A DNA stretch of 64,000 bases from Paucibacter sp. B2R-40 (GTDB taxonomy: Bacteria; Pseudomonadota; Gammaproteobacteria; Burkholderiales; Burkholderiaceae_C): contig NZ_JAJIRP010000002.1 in assembly GCF_025717555.1 (NCBI RefSeq), positions 553,300 through 617,299 on the forward strand, in the 5' to 3' direction. The notes under the pieces are model-generated. The model was not told where the DNA came from. It searched no databases and saw nothing but the letters and a program-made list of their open reading frames with translations. Numbering within the stretch: the stretch's first letter is position 1; each line of letters opens with the position of its first letter. The position numbers and the translations under genes are program-made. Shown here in pieces: positions 10,167 to 18,449 of this stretch.

Positions 10167-10820
10167 ATGCGAGACACAAGAAGGTTGGCGGCACTCTGCT
10201 CGGGCCTGCTGTTGTACGGCGTTTGCTGGACTTTGGCCTGGTTGCTGGCCGACATTCGATTGCCGGCCCATGTGTTCCCGCATGCCCTGGTGGGGCGCGG
10301 CAGCTTAGGCGCCGTGCTGGGCGAGGCCGGCGCTATCGCGCTGCTGCTGTTCGTGATCGCTCTGGTTTGGGGCTATTTGACCGTTCGCTCGCCTAAATTG
10401 GGTCAGCGCCCGACCACCGCCTGGTGCCTGACTGGCTTGGGGCTGGCTTGGTTTGCATGGCTTTTGATGGGCGTGTTCAAGTTGTCTGACACCCAATCCG
10501 TCGCCGAACGTTCAATCGGCATCTTGTTGTTGTCAGCCACACAGCCGCCGCTGTGGGGCCTGCTCAACACCTTGGCCTTGCTGCTTGGAGCGATCATTGC
10601 CGGCATCTTGGCGGGCAAACACTATCGCGCACTCGGCGGTGGTCAGGGTCGTACCATCAACGCTTCTTATGCGCGACGCCGTGACAAATTCAGCCGAAAG
10701 ACTGCCAGCAAGCAAGCTCCCAGCGGTGTTGACGCCGGCTGGCCCGCAACGCGCCCGATGTCCGAGCTGCCAGAGGCCACAGGCGGCCTGCATCTGCCAA
10801 TGGGTCAGACCGGCCGCTAA
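10167..10820 (+). CDS. Putative four-helix integral membrane protein
   Basis: From ATG 10167 (MRDTRRLAAL) the first 150 or so residues contain four hydrophobic segments: LAALCSGLLLYGVCWTLAWL, AIALLLFVIALVWGYL, CLTGLGLAWFAWLLMGVF and LLNTLALLLGAIIAGILAG. After the last helix the frame continues for about 60 polar, low-complexity residues. That tail lies entirely over the start of the DTW-domain gene in another frame, a 152-base same-strand overlap. The membrane part is convincing; the tail is probably accidental readthrough, or the true stop was lost by a frameshift. Function unknown. Confidence 0.6.
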   Translation: MRDTRRLAALCSGLLLYGVCWTLAWLLADIRLPAHVFPHALVGRGSLGAVLGEAGAIALLLFVIALVWGYLTVRSPKLGQRPTTAWCLTGLGLAWFAWLLMGVFKLSDTQSVAERSIGILLLSATQPPLWGLLNTLALLLGAIIAGILAGKHYRALGGGQGRTINASYARRRDKFSRKTASKQAPSGVDAGWPATRPMSELPEATGGLHLPMGQTGR

Positions 10821-11322
10821 CCGGGCCGAGCTGCTGCTGCTCCAGCATCCGCTAGAGCAAGGCCACGCCAAGGGCAGCGCCAAATTGTTGCAGCTGTCGC
10901 TGCAAAATTGCCGCATCTGGGTGGGCGAGCGCTTTGATCCGGAAGAACTCGCGCAGGCTTTGGCAACTACCGAGGCTGGTTCAACCTGGCTGCTTTATCC
11001 CGAAGACCGCCCGCATATCAAGCCAGGCTTGATGGCCGCGCCGGCCTGCCGCCGCTTGGTGCTGCTGGATGCTACCTGGCGCAAAAGCCGCAAGATGCTG
11101 TTGCTCAACCCCTTGCTGCAAAGCTTGCCGCGTTTGGCTCTGCTTGATCCGCCGGCCTCGCGCTATCACGTGCGCAAAGCTCATCTGGGGCACCAGCTCT
11201 CGACACTGGAGGCCGGCGTCTTGGCCTTGCAGCAATTGGAGGGTCCGTCAGCGGCCTTTGACGACTTGCTCAAGGGCTTCGACGGTTTTGTCGCGCAACA
11301 AGCAGCTCGCTTTCAGCCCTGA
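10669..11322 (+). CDS. tapT: DTW-domain tRNA-uridine aminocarboxypropyltransferase
   Basis: This belongs to the DTW family (E. coli YfiP/TapT). The family transfers the 3-amino-3-carboxypropyl group of S-adenosylmethionine to a uridine in tRNA, giving acp3U. N-terminal cysteines (CPSCQRPQAACIC) form the probable metal-binding knuckle. The name-giving DxTW motif appears as LLDATWRKSRKM, followed by YHVRKAHLGHQLSTLEA. The start is uncertain: ATG 10669 is used, while a GTG near 10726 would also leave the cysteine motif intact. Either start overlaps the membrane-protein frame. The 3' end overlaps the convergent radical SAM gene by 10 bases. The gene name rests on family knowledge, not on a test. 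Confidence 0.82.
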   Translation: MRDAVTNSAERLPASKLPAVLTPAGPQRARCPSCQRPQAACICQWVRPAANRAELLLLQHPLEQGHAKGSAKLLQLSLQNCRIWVGERFDPEELAQALATTEAGSTWLLYPEDRPHIKPGLMAAPACRRLVLLDATWRKSRKMLLLNPLLQSLPRLALLDPPASRYHVRKAHLGHQLSTLEAGVLALQQLEGPSAAFDDLLKGFDGFVAQQAARFQP

Positions 11323-13241
11323 CCCGAGAGGCTGAGCGCGCGCGCAATGCGGTTGCGCGCCACCGTTGTCTTGGGCACCTTGAACGGGAACCAGGTCCGC
11401 ACATCCTCTTCCAGCCCGATGCCATGCATATAGTTGTAGATGGCCTTCTTCAAGCCGACGCCGAGCCGGTCATGGTCAACCCCGGTCGGGTCGATAAAAC
11501 CGACATCGTTCTTGGCGAATGAGACCGGCGGCAGCGGCTGCAAGCTCACGCCATAAGCGGCCGGGTCGCGTCCCACCGGGGAATGCACCGTGCAGGCAAA
11601 GCGATGGAAAAAGCCGCTTTGTATGCAGCCCTGCTCGAACAACTGGCGCACATATTCCAAAGCGTCGACGGTGTCTTGCACGGTCTGGGTCGGAAAGCCA
11701 TACATCAGATAGGCGTGCACCAGGATGCCGGCATCGGTGAAGCCACGCGTCACGCGTGCCACCTGCTCGACCGAGACGCCCTTCTTCATCAGCGTCAGCA
11801 GGCGGTCGGAAGCGACCTCCAGGCCACCCGAGATGGCAATACAACCGCTGTCGGCCAGTTGTTGGCAAAGCTCCGGGCTGAAGGATTTCTCGAAGCGGAT
11901 ATTGCCCCACCAGGAAATGCTCGAATTGCGCGCCTGCAACTCGGCCGCCAGCGCCTTCAAGGCCTTGGGCGGCGCGGCTTCATCGACGAAGTGGAAGCCA
12001 GTCTGGCCGGTCTCGGCGACGATGGCTTCGATACGGTCCACCAAGGTGGCTGCCGAAGTGCCTTCATAACGCGAGATGTAATCCAGCGAGACATCGCAAA
12101 AACTGCATTTCTTCCAGTAGCAACCATGCGCGACCGTCAGCTTGTTCCAGCGCCCGTCCGACCAGAGCCGGTTCATCGGATTGAGCATGTCCAGCAAGGA
12201 CAGATAGCGATCCAGCGGCAGGCCGTCCCAGGTCGGCGTGCCGACTTCGGCGAAGGCAATGTCTGGCTCGACGAAGTTGATGTACCTGACCTGTCCTTCT
12301 TCTCTGACAAAAGTCCTCACCAACCTCTGCCTGGAGCGTTTGCCATCGAGGTGTTCCAGCAGCGCCAGCAGTGGCCGCTCGCCGGCGTCCAGCGTCACAT
12401 AGTCAAAGTAGTCGAAAACACGCGGCTCGGTCAGCTCGCGCAGCTCGGTATTGACGAAGCCACCGCCCAGCGCGATTTTGATGTCGGGATGCTCGGCGCG
12501 GATGAATTGGGCGATCCGAAAGGCCGCGTAGACAGCGCCTGGGAAAGGGATCGAAATCAAGATCAGGCGCGGCTGATGGCGAGCCATCGCCGCCAACGCC
12601 AGCTCTTGCAAGGTCGTATCGACGAGATTCAGCGGTGCCGCCAGCGCCTGGGCCAGCGGCTCGAAGGTTGGCTGACTGGTCGCCAGCGACTCGGCATAAC
12701 GGACAAACTCGAAGCGCGGATCGACCGCGTCGCGCAGCACATCGGCCAAATCGTTCAAGTACAGCGTGGCCAGATGGCGGGCCTTGTCTTGCAAGCCCAG
12801 GGCGCCAAAAGCCCAGGCCAAAGGATCGCCACCGTCTTCGTCGATATAGACATCGAGCGAGGCAAATCGCGGCCCCTCGGGCAGAAAACTGCGGCCGCAG
12901 ATGCGGTGCGCCAAGGTCGGGTCGCGCCCTTGCAAAAAGGCGATGGTGGCGCCTATGGTTGACAGATAGACTTCAAAAGCAGCGTCGAAGCCTTGCACCA
13001 GGGGCGTGCGCTTGTCCAAGGGCAAAGCGTGAATGGCCTCACGCAGTGACAGCAGCCCGGCGCGCGAGAAGAGCTTGAGCATCAAGGCCAAGGCCAGGTC
13101 TTCTTGCACCGCGTCGACAGCACGCGAGCGCAGAAAGCCGGTCAGATAGGCGGTCGACGGATAAGGGGTGTTGAGCTGGGTCATCGGCGGGATGACGGAC
13201 AGCACACGCATGGCGGGTGGCACTGAGGGCTGGATGGACAT
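11313..13241 (-). CDS. B12-binding-type radical SAM protein
   Basis: The N-terminal part (about residues 205-320) resembles a cobalamin-binding Rossmann domain: ILISIPFPGAVYAAFRIAQF, then KIALGGGFVN and the FDYVTLDAGERPLLALLEHL strand-helix. It lacks the DxHxxG cobalamin ligand motif. The radical SAM barrel follows, with its 4Fe-4S cysteines in HGCYWKKCSFCD near residue 374, spaced C-x4-C-x2-C rather than the usual C-x3-C-x2-C. Downstream HFVDEAAPP and ISGGLEVASDRLL fit the barrel. The start could be ATG 13241 (MSIQPS) or ATG 13211; the frame is open to 13265. The substrate is unknown and no peptide precursor is seen next to it. Confidence 0.88.
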   Translation of the reverse strand: MSIQPSVPPAMRVLSVIPPMTQLNTPYPSTAYLTGFLRSRAVDAVQEDLALALMLKLFSRAGLLSLREAIHALPLDKRTPLVQGFDAAFEVYLSTIGATIAFLQGRDPTLAHRICGRSFLPEGPRFASLDVYIDEDGGDPLAWAFGALGLQDKARHLATLYLNDLADVLRDAVDPRFEFVRYAESLATSQPTFEPLAQALAAPLNLVDTTLQELALAAMARHQPRLILISIPFPGAVYAAFRIAQFIRAEHPDIKIALGGGFVNTELRELTEPRVFDYFDYVTLDAGERPLLALLEHLDGKRSRQRLVRTFVREEGQVRYINFVEPDIAFAEVGTPTWDGLPLDRYLSLLDMLNPMNRLWSDGRWNKLTVAHGCYWKKCSFCDVSLDYISRYEGTSAATLVDRIEAIVAETGQTGFHFVDEAAPPKALKALAAELQARNSSISWWGNIRFEKSFSPELCQQLADSGCIAISGGLEVASDRLLTLMKKGVSVEQVARVTRGFTDAGILVHAYLMYGFPTQTVQDTVDALEYVRQLFEQGCIQSGFFHRFACTVHSPVGRDPAAYGVSLQPLPPVSFAKNDVGFIDPTGVDHDRLGVGLKKAIYNYMHGIGLEEDVRTWFPFKVPKTTVARNRIARALSLSGQG

Positions 13242-13300
13242 AGAAGAGCCTGGACGGAGCCTCATTTTGCCAGCCCCGCGAGCGCGGCGGGCTCAGCGCT

Positions 13301-14701
13301 TCACAAGGTGCATTGCGAGGCCGCGTTGGTGGGGCAGGGCCCGCGCCAGCGCAGTTCGGTCGCATTCGCCGGCGGCAAGGGCGAGCGCAGCGTCTGCAGC
13401 TCGGCGCGGCTGATTTTGAATGCGGCCAAGGCGGTCCAAGTTCCCGTCGCGCCGGCACGATATTCCAGGCTGTAGCTCGCATTGCTGCGCAGCGCTCGCG
13501 TGCTGATCAGGTACTGGCCGTTCTCAAGCGTGAAGCTCGGGCTGTCGGTAAAAGGCCTTGCCAAGGGTTCGCCGACGAACAGGCCTTGGCCCGGCCATTG
13601 CACCGACTTCCAATAGGCCTCGATGACGGTCTCGCCGCGAAAGTAATGCTCCATCAGGATAGAAGCTTGCGGGAATTTCTGGGTGTAGTTGCAGGGTTCC
13701 TCGACGGTGCCATAACTGGCCGTGACGCCGGCATCCAGCCAGTCGGTGACGGGCATCTGGCCCGTCCGAGGCAAGACGCCGCCATGGGAAGTCAGGTGAT
13801 CGGCCACGGCGCCGGGCCTGAAGCTCAAGCTGGCCAGCTTGGGCACATTGGCCAAGCCGGTGAAGTAGAACAAGACGTCGGTCTTGGCTTCGATGAAGTC
13901 GGCAGCGGCAGCGGCCGAGTTGTCGATGTAATTGAGCTTGAGGCGCCCTGACCAAGCCGCCGGCAGGCCGATATAGTCACTGAAGCGTACGCTGCGCGCC
14001 GCGTCACTGGTGCGCAGCAGATAGCCTTCACCAGCGGGCTGCCTGGCGTCGGCGCTCACACCGCGGTCGATCAAGGTCTTGGCCGCAGCCAAGTCGGCTG
14101 CACCCAGCATCATCGAGGGCCGGATCTTGTGATCCACCCAAGCCTGCCTGGATTCGGAATCAAAGTAACTGGATGTCGCGGTGCTGGAGCAGCCGCCGCA
14201 ATATTTGCTGTCGTAGCCGTAGGCCATCGCGCTGGTAATACTCATCGAGCAAGTGCCGACCACGCGAGACGGCGCGGTCCAGGTCAGCAGTGTCGCTTGC
14301 ACATTGGCCGGCAACTTGGCATCCACCTCGGCCTTGAGCGCGGCGAAGTCGGGCTCCGAGATCGTCGCCGAGGCCGTATTCAGCTTCACCCGGATGATAT
14401 TGGCCGCCGGAATGCCGCGCGCCGCTTGGTAGTAGCTGGCAATCGCTTCGGATTGCGCGTCGCCGTCGACCACGAGCACCGCCAAATCGGCCGCACTCAA
14501 GCCTGCGCTCGGCAAGCGGAAACCCAAGCTGCTGGTGGCGCTGCCGACAGGCACCGGCGTCGTCGCTGGGGTCTGCGCGCTGCCTGAACCGCCGCCCCCA
14601 CCGCAAGCGCTGAGCAGCAGGGCCAGCAACAAAGCGCCCCCATGCGAGTGCAATAGGCGCAGCCATGGGCCGAGTCGAGCGTTGGTATTCAATCCATACA
14701 T
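13301..14701 (-). CDS. TIGR03790-like lipoprotein of unknown function
   Basis: From ATG 14701 (MYGLNTNARL) the protein starts with a lipoprotein signal whose lipobox is LLSAC, followed by a flexible Gly-rich linker; it should be anchored in the outer membrane or periplasm. The body matches my memory of the TIGR03790 family: LAVLVVDGDAQSEAIASYYQ, RGIPAANIIRVKL, then CNYTQKFPQ, and HYFRGETVIEAYWKSVQWPG near the C-terminus. No enzymatic role is established for the family. It ends 59 bases upstream of the radical SAM start on the same strand, so the two may be co-transcribed. Confidence 0.78.
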   Translation of the reverse strand: MYGLNTNARLGPWLRLLHSHGGALLLALLLSACGGGGGSGSAQTPATTPVPVGSATSSLGFRLPSAGLSAADLAVLVVDGDAQSEAIASYYQAARGIPAANIIRVKLNTASATISEPDFAALKAEVDAKLPANVQATLLTWTAPSRVVGTCSMSITSAMAYGYDSKYCGGCSSTATSSYFDSESRQAWVDHKIRPSMMLGAADLAAAKTLIDRGVSADARQPAGEGYLLRTSDAARSVRFSDYIGLPAAWSGRLKLNYIDNSAAAAADFIEAKTDVLFYFTGLANVPKLASLSFRPGAVADHLTSHGGVLPRTGQMPVTDWLDAGVTASYGTVEEPCNYTQKFPQASILMEHYFRGETVIEAYWKSVQWPGQGLFVGEPLARPFTDSPSFTLENGQYLISTRALRSNASYSLEYRAGATGTWTALAAFKISRAELQTLRSPLPPANATELRWRGPCPTNAASQCTL

Positions 14702-15169
14702 GGTCCGAATTGTTCCGCCGCGCACTTTTTGGCAAATCGAAAAATGCACAACAGTTCGCTGCTTGTTCGACCCTTCCCGGCCACCTTGGTGTGAATGAAT
14801 TTGCTAAAACACCACAGACTTCGAATTTAGGGCATGGGCCACGACCTAAATCAGTGCAGCATGAATTTCTAATAGCTTCATATTTCATCTCTACATTTGA
14901 AGTAGTGAGCGCACGCCAACACGACCAAGTCGGTGCACGCTGACCGTAAAAACCCCAAGTGCGGGCATACAGGCTCGGACCTACATTCGCGTCACTCGAT
15001 GTATCCGCGATCCGGATGCTAGGGCGGCCTGAGGAGACAATCTCGAGCTAAGCAGTACCAACAAAAAAGTGACACTGTCACAATCAATAGGCCGCTGAGA
15101 CCAGTTTTCAGCGGCCTGTTTTTCTTTTCAGCGACAGTTTGATGCTGCAGTCCCTTTTTCCTTTCTCGC
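14702..15169. other. Long intergenic / leader region
   Basis: About 470 bases with no convincing ORF. The left part should hold the leftward promoter of the lipoprotein gene. The right part carries inverted repeats (AGCGCAC with GTGCACGCT near 14907-14941, GTGAC/GTCAC at 15069-15081) and ends in a strong rightward terminator. No rightward gene precedes the terminator, so this stretch is either a small RNA gene or an attenuated leader of the transporter gene that starts at 15170. Confidence 0.5.
15089..15127 (+). terminator. Strong Rho-independent terminator with no gene before it
   Basis: A perfect 10-bp stem (AGGCCGCTGA at 15089-15098, TCAGCGGCCT at 15108-15117) with a nine-base loop is followed by GTTTTTCTTTT. 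It can act only rightward because the other side has no U run. It sits 43 bases before the start codon of the TSUP gene. Confidence 0.85.
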
Positions 15170-15931
15170 ATGCTTGAGCTTCTCACTGTCGCGATGGCCT
15201 CATTGTTGGCCGGCTTTATTGATGCAGTCGTCGGTGGCGGCGGCTTGATCTTGGTGCCGGCCCTGTTTGGCGTCTTCCCTCAAGCCGCACCCGCCACCCT
15301 GTTCGGCACCAATAAAGGCGCATCGATCTGGGGTACCGCCTGGGCCACGGCTCAATATGCGCGGCGGGTGTCACTGAACTGGTCGGCGCTGCTGCCTGCG
15401 GCAGGCATCGCCTTGGCGGGCAGTTTTGCCGGCGCTTGGACGGTCACCCTGGTCGACCCCAGCTTTTTGCGCCGTGCGCTGCCGCTGATACTGGCCCTGG
15501 TCTTGATCTACACCTTGGCACGCAAGGACTTGGGGCGGCAACATGCGCCGCGCTTCAGCGGCCGCGCCGAGACGCTGGTGGCGGGCGGCATCGCGCTGGT
15601 GATTGGTTTTTATGACGGCTTCTTCGGCCCCGGCACCGGCAGCTTCTTTGTCTTCCTGTTCGTGCGGCTCTTGGGCTATGACTTCTTGCATGCATCGGCG
15701 ACTGCCAAGCTGATGAACACGGCCACCAATGCAGCGGCCATCGCGCTGTTTGCCTACAAGGGCCATATCTGGTGGCATATCGCTGCCGTGATGGCCATCA
15801 CCAACGTCATGGGCAGCCTGGTCGGCACGCGCATGGCCTTGGCGCGCGGCGCAGGGTTTGTGCGCGGCATGTTCATCATGGTGGTGAGCAGTCTGATCCT
15901 GAAAACGGCTTGGGACGCCTTCTTGCGCTAA
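15170..15931 (+). CDS. TSUP-family transporter (TauE/SafE-like)
   Basis: This 253-residue integral membrane protein carries the repeated TSUP features: an N-terminal GFIDAVVGGGGLILVPALF and the second repeat IGFYDGFFGPGTGSFFVFLFV, plus LMNTATNAAAI. Members of the family export or import small sulfur or organic anions such as sulfite or sulfoacetate; substrate cannot be deduced here. The start ATG 15170 has no clear ribosome-binding site. The strong terminator 43 bases upstream leaves little room for a separate promoter, which suggests control by transcription attenuation. Confidence 0.9.
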   Translation: MLELLTVAMASLLAGFIDAVVGGGGLILVPALFGVFPQAAPATLFGTNKGASIWGTAWATAQYARRVSLNWSALLPAAGIALAGSFAGAWTVTLVDPSFLRRALPLILALVLIYTLARKDLGRQHAPRFSGRAETLVAGGIALVIGFYDGFFGPGTGSFFVFLFVRLLGYDFLHASATAKLMNTATNAAAIALFAYKGHIWWHIAAVMAITNVMGSLVGTRMALARGAGFVRGMFIMVVSSLILKTAWDAFLR

Positions 15932-16032
15932 CCCTGCGCTGCAACGCATGCTTGCAAACTCTTGCTGAATTGCAGGCGCAAAATAGCCGTTCTAAGCACT
16001 AAGATCGGCCTAGTTATTGGAGATTTCCCACC

Positions 16033-16851
16033 ATGCCCGTCGATCCAACATTGCGCACGCTTGACATTGAAATTCCGACTCAGCCCGAGGTCTTGGTCAA
16101 GCTGTCACTGTTGATGGCGGCTGAGGACATTGATCTGCTGGCGATGTCGTCCCTGGTCGAGACCGATATGGCCTTGGCGGCTGCAGTTTTAAAAGCCGTC
16201 AACTCCTCGCTCTACGGCTTGCGCGGCCGTGTCCAGACCGTGCATCAAGCTTTGACATACCTGGGCATGCGCGAAGTCGCCTCCATCACATTCGAGATGG
16301 GCTTGCGGGCCGCCTTCCCGCCGGCGGCCGAGTTGGAGCCGGTCTGGAAGCGCGCCGCCGAACGCGGTTTGCTGATGGGCCGGATGGGGCAGATGCTGGG
16401 CATCGATCCCTGGGCTGCGCACTCGGCCGGTCTGTTCGAGGAATGCGGCAAAGCGGTCTTGTATCGCCACGCGCCTGCGCACTATCCGGCCATGTTGCGG
16501 GCGGCCGCCAGCGATGTCGAGTTGGTGCAACTCGAACACACGGCTTTTGGCGTTAGCCATGATGCGCTGGGTGCCGCGCTGTGCGAGAGCTGGGGCTTGG
16601 CGCCGGCGGCAGTGGCCAGTGTGAGGCACCATGTCGAAGTACAAGCCACACTGCTGATGCCAGAGGCCCTGCAGCGCCGCGGCGTTAGCGCGATTTCCAC
16701 CATTGCCTGGGCTTTGCTACAGCATCCCGAACGATTGGATGAGGTGGCGAGCGACATCGCCCCACAAGCCTCTTTGGATGAGGCCTTGGTGCTGCGCGCC
16801 GCGCGCCGAGTCAGCGATCAGATGCAACAGGCGCTGGAGCGCGATCGCTGA
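16033..16851 (+). CDS. HDOD-domain signalling protein
   Basis: This 272-residue protein is almost entirely an HDOD domain (a catalytically inactive HD relative found in signal transduction). Typical elements are VLVKLSLLMAAEDIDLLAMSSLVETD, VLKAVNSSLYGLRGRVQTVHQALTYLGMREV, and GLFEECGKAVLYRH. There is no attached receiver or GGDEF domain. It is preceded by GGAG nine bases before the ATG. It is packed stop-to-stop against the diguanylate cyclase gene (stops at 16849-16851 and 16852-16854), so the two genes converge with no space between them. Confidence 0.9.
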   Translation: MPVDPTLRTLDIEIPTQPEVLVKLSLLMAAEDIDLLAMSSLVETDMALAAAVLKAVNSSLYGLRGRVQTVHQALTYLGMREVASITFEMGLRAAFPPAAELEPVWKRAAERGLLMGRMGQMLGIDPWAAHSAGLFEECGKAVLYRHAPAHYPAMLRAAASDVELVQLEHTAFGVSHDALGAALCESWGLAPAAVASVRHHVEVQATLLMPEALQRRGVSAISTIAWALLQHPERLDEVASDIAPQASLDEALVLRAARRVSDQMQQALERDR

Positions 16852-18330
16852 TTAAGCCTGGCGGGGCTCAGGATGGCCGCTGGATGCCGCCAAGCTGAGT
16901 CGGTCACGACCGGCATGTTTGGCGATATAAAGTGCTTCGTCAGCGGCCTGCATCAAGGCATGCGGGCTCAAATAGGGATGCGCCGGGCTGTAGGCAGCCA
17001 AGCCCACACTGACGGTCAATACTTGGCCGTTCACACCACCTTCATGCGGCAATTGCAGTTCGCGCAGATCTTCACGCAATTGTTCCAGCAGGCCTTGGGT
17101 AAGGTCCAAGCCAAAACCAGGCAATAAGGCGACAAACTCTTCACCGCCCAGTCGCGCTACCAGATCCGTATCGCGTTTGAAGCGCACCGAGAGCAGTTGC
17201 GCAAAACGTGCCAATACGGCGTCGCCGGCTGCCACGCCATAGCGCTCGTTGAAGTTCTTGAAATGATCCAGGTCCAAGACTGCCAGGGCCAAATGCCCAC
17301 GCTGGCGCTGCGCACGTTTGAACTCGCGCCTTAAACCTTCATCGAATTCACGCCGATTCGCCAAGCCGGTCAACTCGTCGATGCGGCTGAGTCGCCCCAA
17401 CTCCAAATTCTTTTGTGCCAGGGCCTGCTCGGCCGAGCGCAAGGCTTCCTGCTGCCGACTCACTTCAAGCCGCAACTGCTCGGCACGGATTTGTTCTTCT
17501 TGCAATTGCTGCCACAGGCTTTGCTGAGCACGCGTGATCGAGCGCGAAATACGGGCCAGCTCGTTGGGCTGCGACTGATGCTGCGGCGACTCCAGCGGCG
17601 GCGGCAACGTGGCGTCAAAAGCATCGGCGTGACTGGCCAGCCGACGCAGCGCCTGCAAGGGCCGCAACAGCATGCGGTCCAAGACAAAAATCAACACCAG
17701 ACTCAAGAGCAGCACCAGAGTCAGATCACGCCACAGCATGGCGGGCAACTGCTCGCGCCAAAAGGTGTTTTGCCAGGGCTCAGGCTGCGCCACGACCCGC
17801 ACCGAGGCACCGCCCGCAGCCGGTGGGCCCAGCTTGAAGTCAATTTGACGCATTTCCGCTCGCGATGCCGCGCTGAAGTCGCCCAGGCTGACACGGCTGC
17901 CGCTGCCAGTGTCGAGCTCTACCGCGACCACGCCCGGCCTAGCCTGCACCTTGCTCAGCAGTTGCCGCGTCAGCTCACTCGGATTTGCATCCGCATCTGC
18001 AGCAGCAGAATCCGCCGAATCCGCCAGGCTGCGCGCCAAAGCAAGGCCGTATAGCTGCGGCAAGGCCCTCATTTCGGCCTCGAACGCGAGTTGGCGCTGC
18101 TGGATTTGGTAACGCAGATGCAAAGCATCGGTAGCGCACACCAGCAACAAACTTACCGACACGACGGCAAGTGCCAAGCGCAGTCTGATTGAGCCCAGAC
18201 GAGAAGGCGGTGACATTGCGCCAGCAGTGGCCGAGGCAGCAGGAGAGGCAGAAGCGGCTGCAGATGAAAGAGGGCGCGGACTCACGGCTGGACTCGGGCA
18301 AGGTGAAGGGTCTGAGCTGCCATTGTGCAT
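16852..18330 (-). CDS. Membrane-bound diguanylate cyclase (GGDEF)
   Basis: This protein makes cyclic di-GMP. It has a first membrane segment near residues 47-68 (IRLRLALAVVSVSLLLVCA) and a periplasmic region. A second segment follows at about 200-220 (LTLVLLLSLVLIFVLDRMLL), then a HAMP-like linker, a coiled coil (EQIRAEQLRLEV...) and the C-terminal GGDEF domain. The active site reads RLGGEEF near residue 397, and the nucleotide-binding LDLDHFKNFNERYG is intact. There is no RxxD inhibitory site four residues before GGEEF. The N-terminal 40 residues are low complexity, so a later start (MSPPSRLGS) is possible. Confidence 0.92.
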   Translation of the reverse strand: MHNGSSDPSPCPSPAVSPRPLSSAAASASPAASATAGAMSPPSRLGSIRLRLALAVVSVSLLLVCATDALHLRYQIQQRQLAFEAEMRALPQLYGLALARSLADSADSAAADADANPSELTRQLLSKVQARPGVVAVELDTGSGSRVSLGDFSAASRAEMRQIDFKLGPPAAGGASVRVVAQPEPWQNTFWREQLPAMLWRDLTLVLLLSLVLIFVLDRMLLRPLQALRRLASHADAFDATLPPPLESPQHQSQPNELARISRSITRAQQSLWQQLQEEQIRAEQLRLEVSRQQEALRSAEQALAQKNLELGRLSRIDELTGLANRREFDEGLRREFKRAQRQRGHLALAVLDLDHFKNFNERYGVAAGDAVLARFAQLLSVRFKRDTDLVARLGGEEFVALLPGFGLDLTQGLLEQLREDLRELQLPHEGGVNGQVLTVSVGLAAYSPAHPYLSPHALMQAADEALYIAKHAGRDRLSLAASSGHPEPRQA

Positions 18331-18427
18331 GGCAGGCAGGCCCCAGACCGCCCCAATTCACCAGGGTATTCCCAGACTAAGCGCAAATTCGGCGGTGAAT
18401 CCGTGCCTCTTTGGCACGCCCGCTAAA

Positions 18428-18449
18428 GCCTGAGCGTCGAAGCTCAGGC
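18428..18449 (-). terminator. Hairpin at the 3' end of the FHA gene
   Basis: GCCTGAGC and GCTCAGGC pair around GTCGAA and include the FHA stop codon; on the leftward strand TTTAG follows. A second small hairpin (GTGCC/GGCAC) lies at 18403-18417. Either may end the kinase-phosphatase-FHA transcript before the cyclase gene. Confidence 0.45.

Noticed and set aside
11583..12962. 459-codon rightward open frame across the radical SAM gene
   Set aside because: Antisense to a gene with an identifiable iron-sulfur motif; looks like a shadow.
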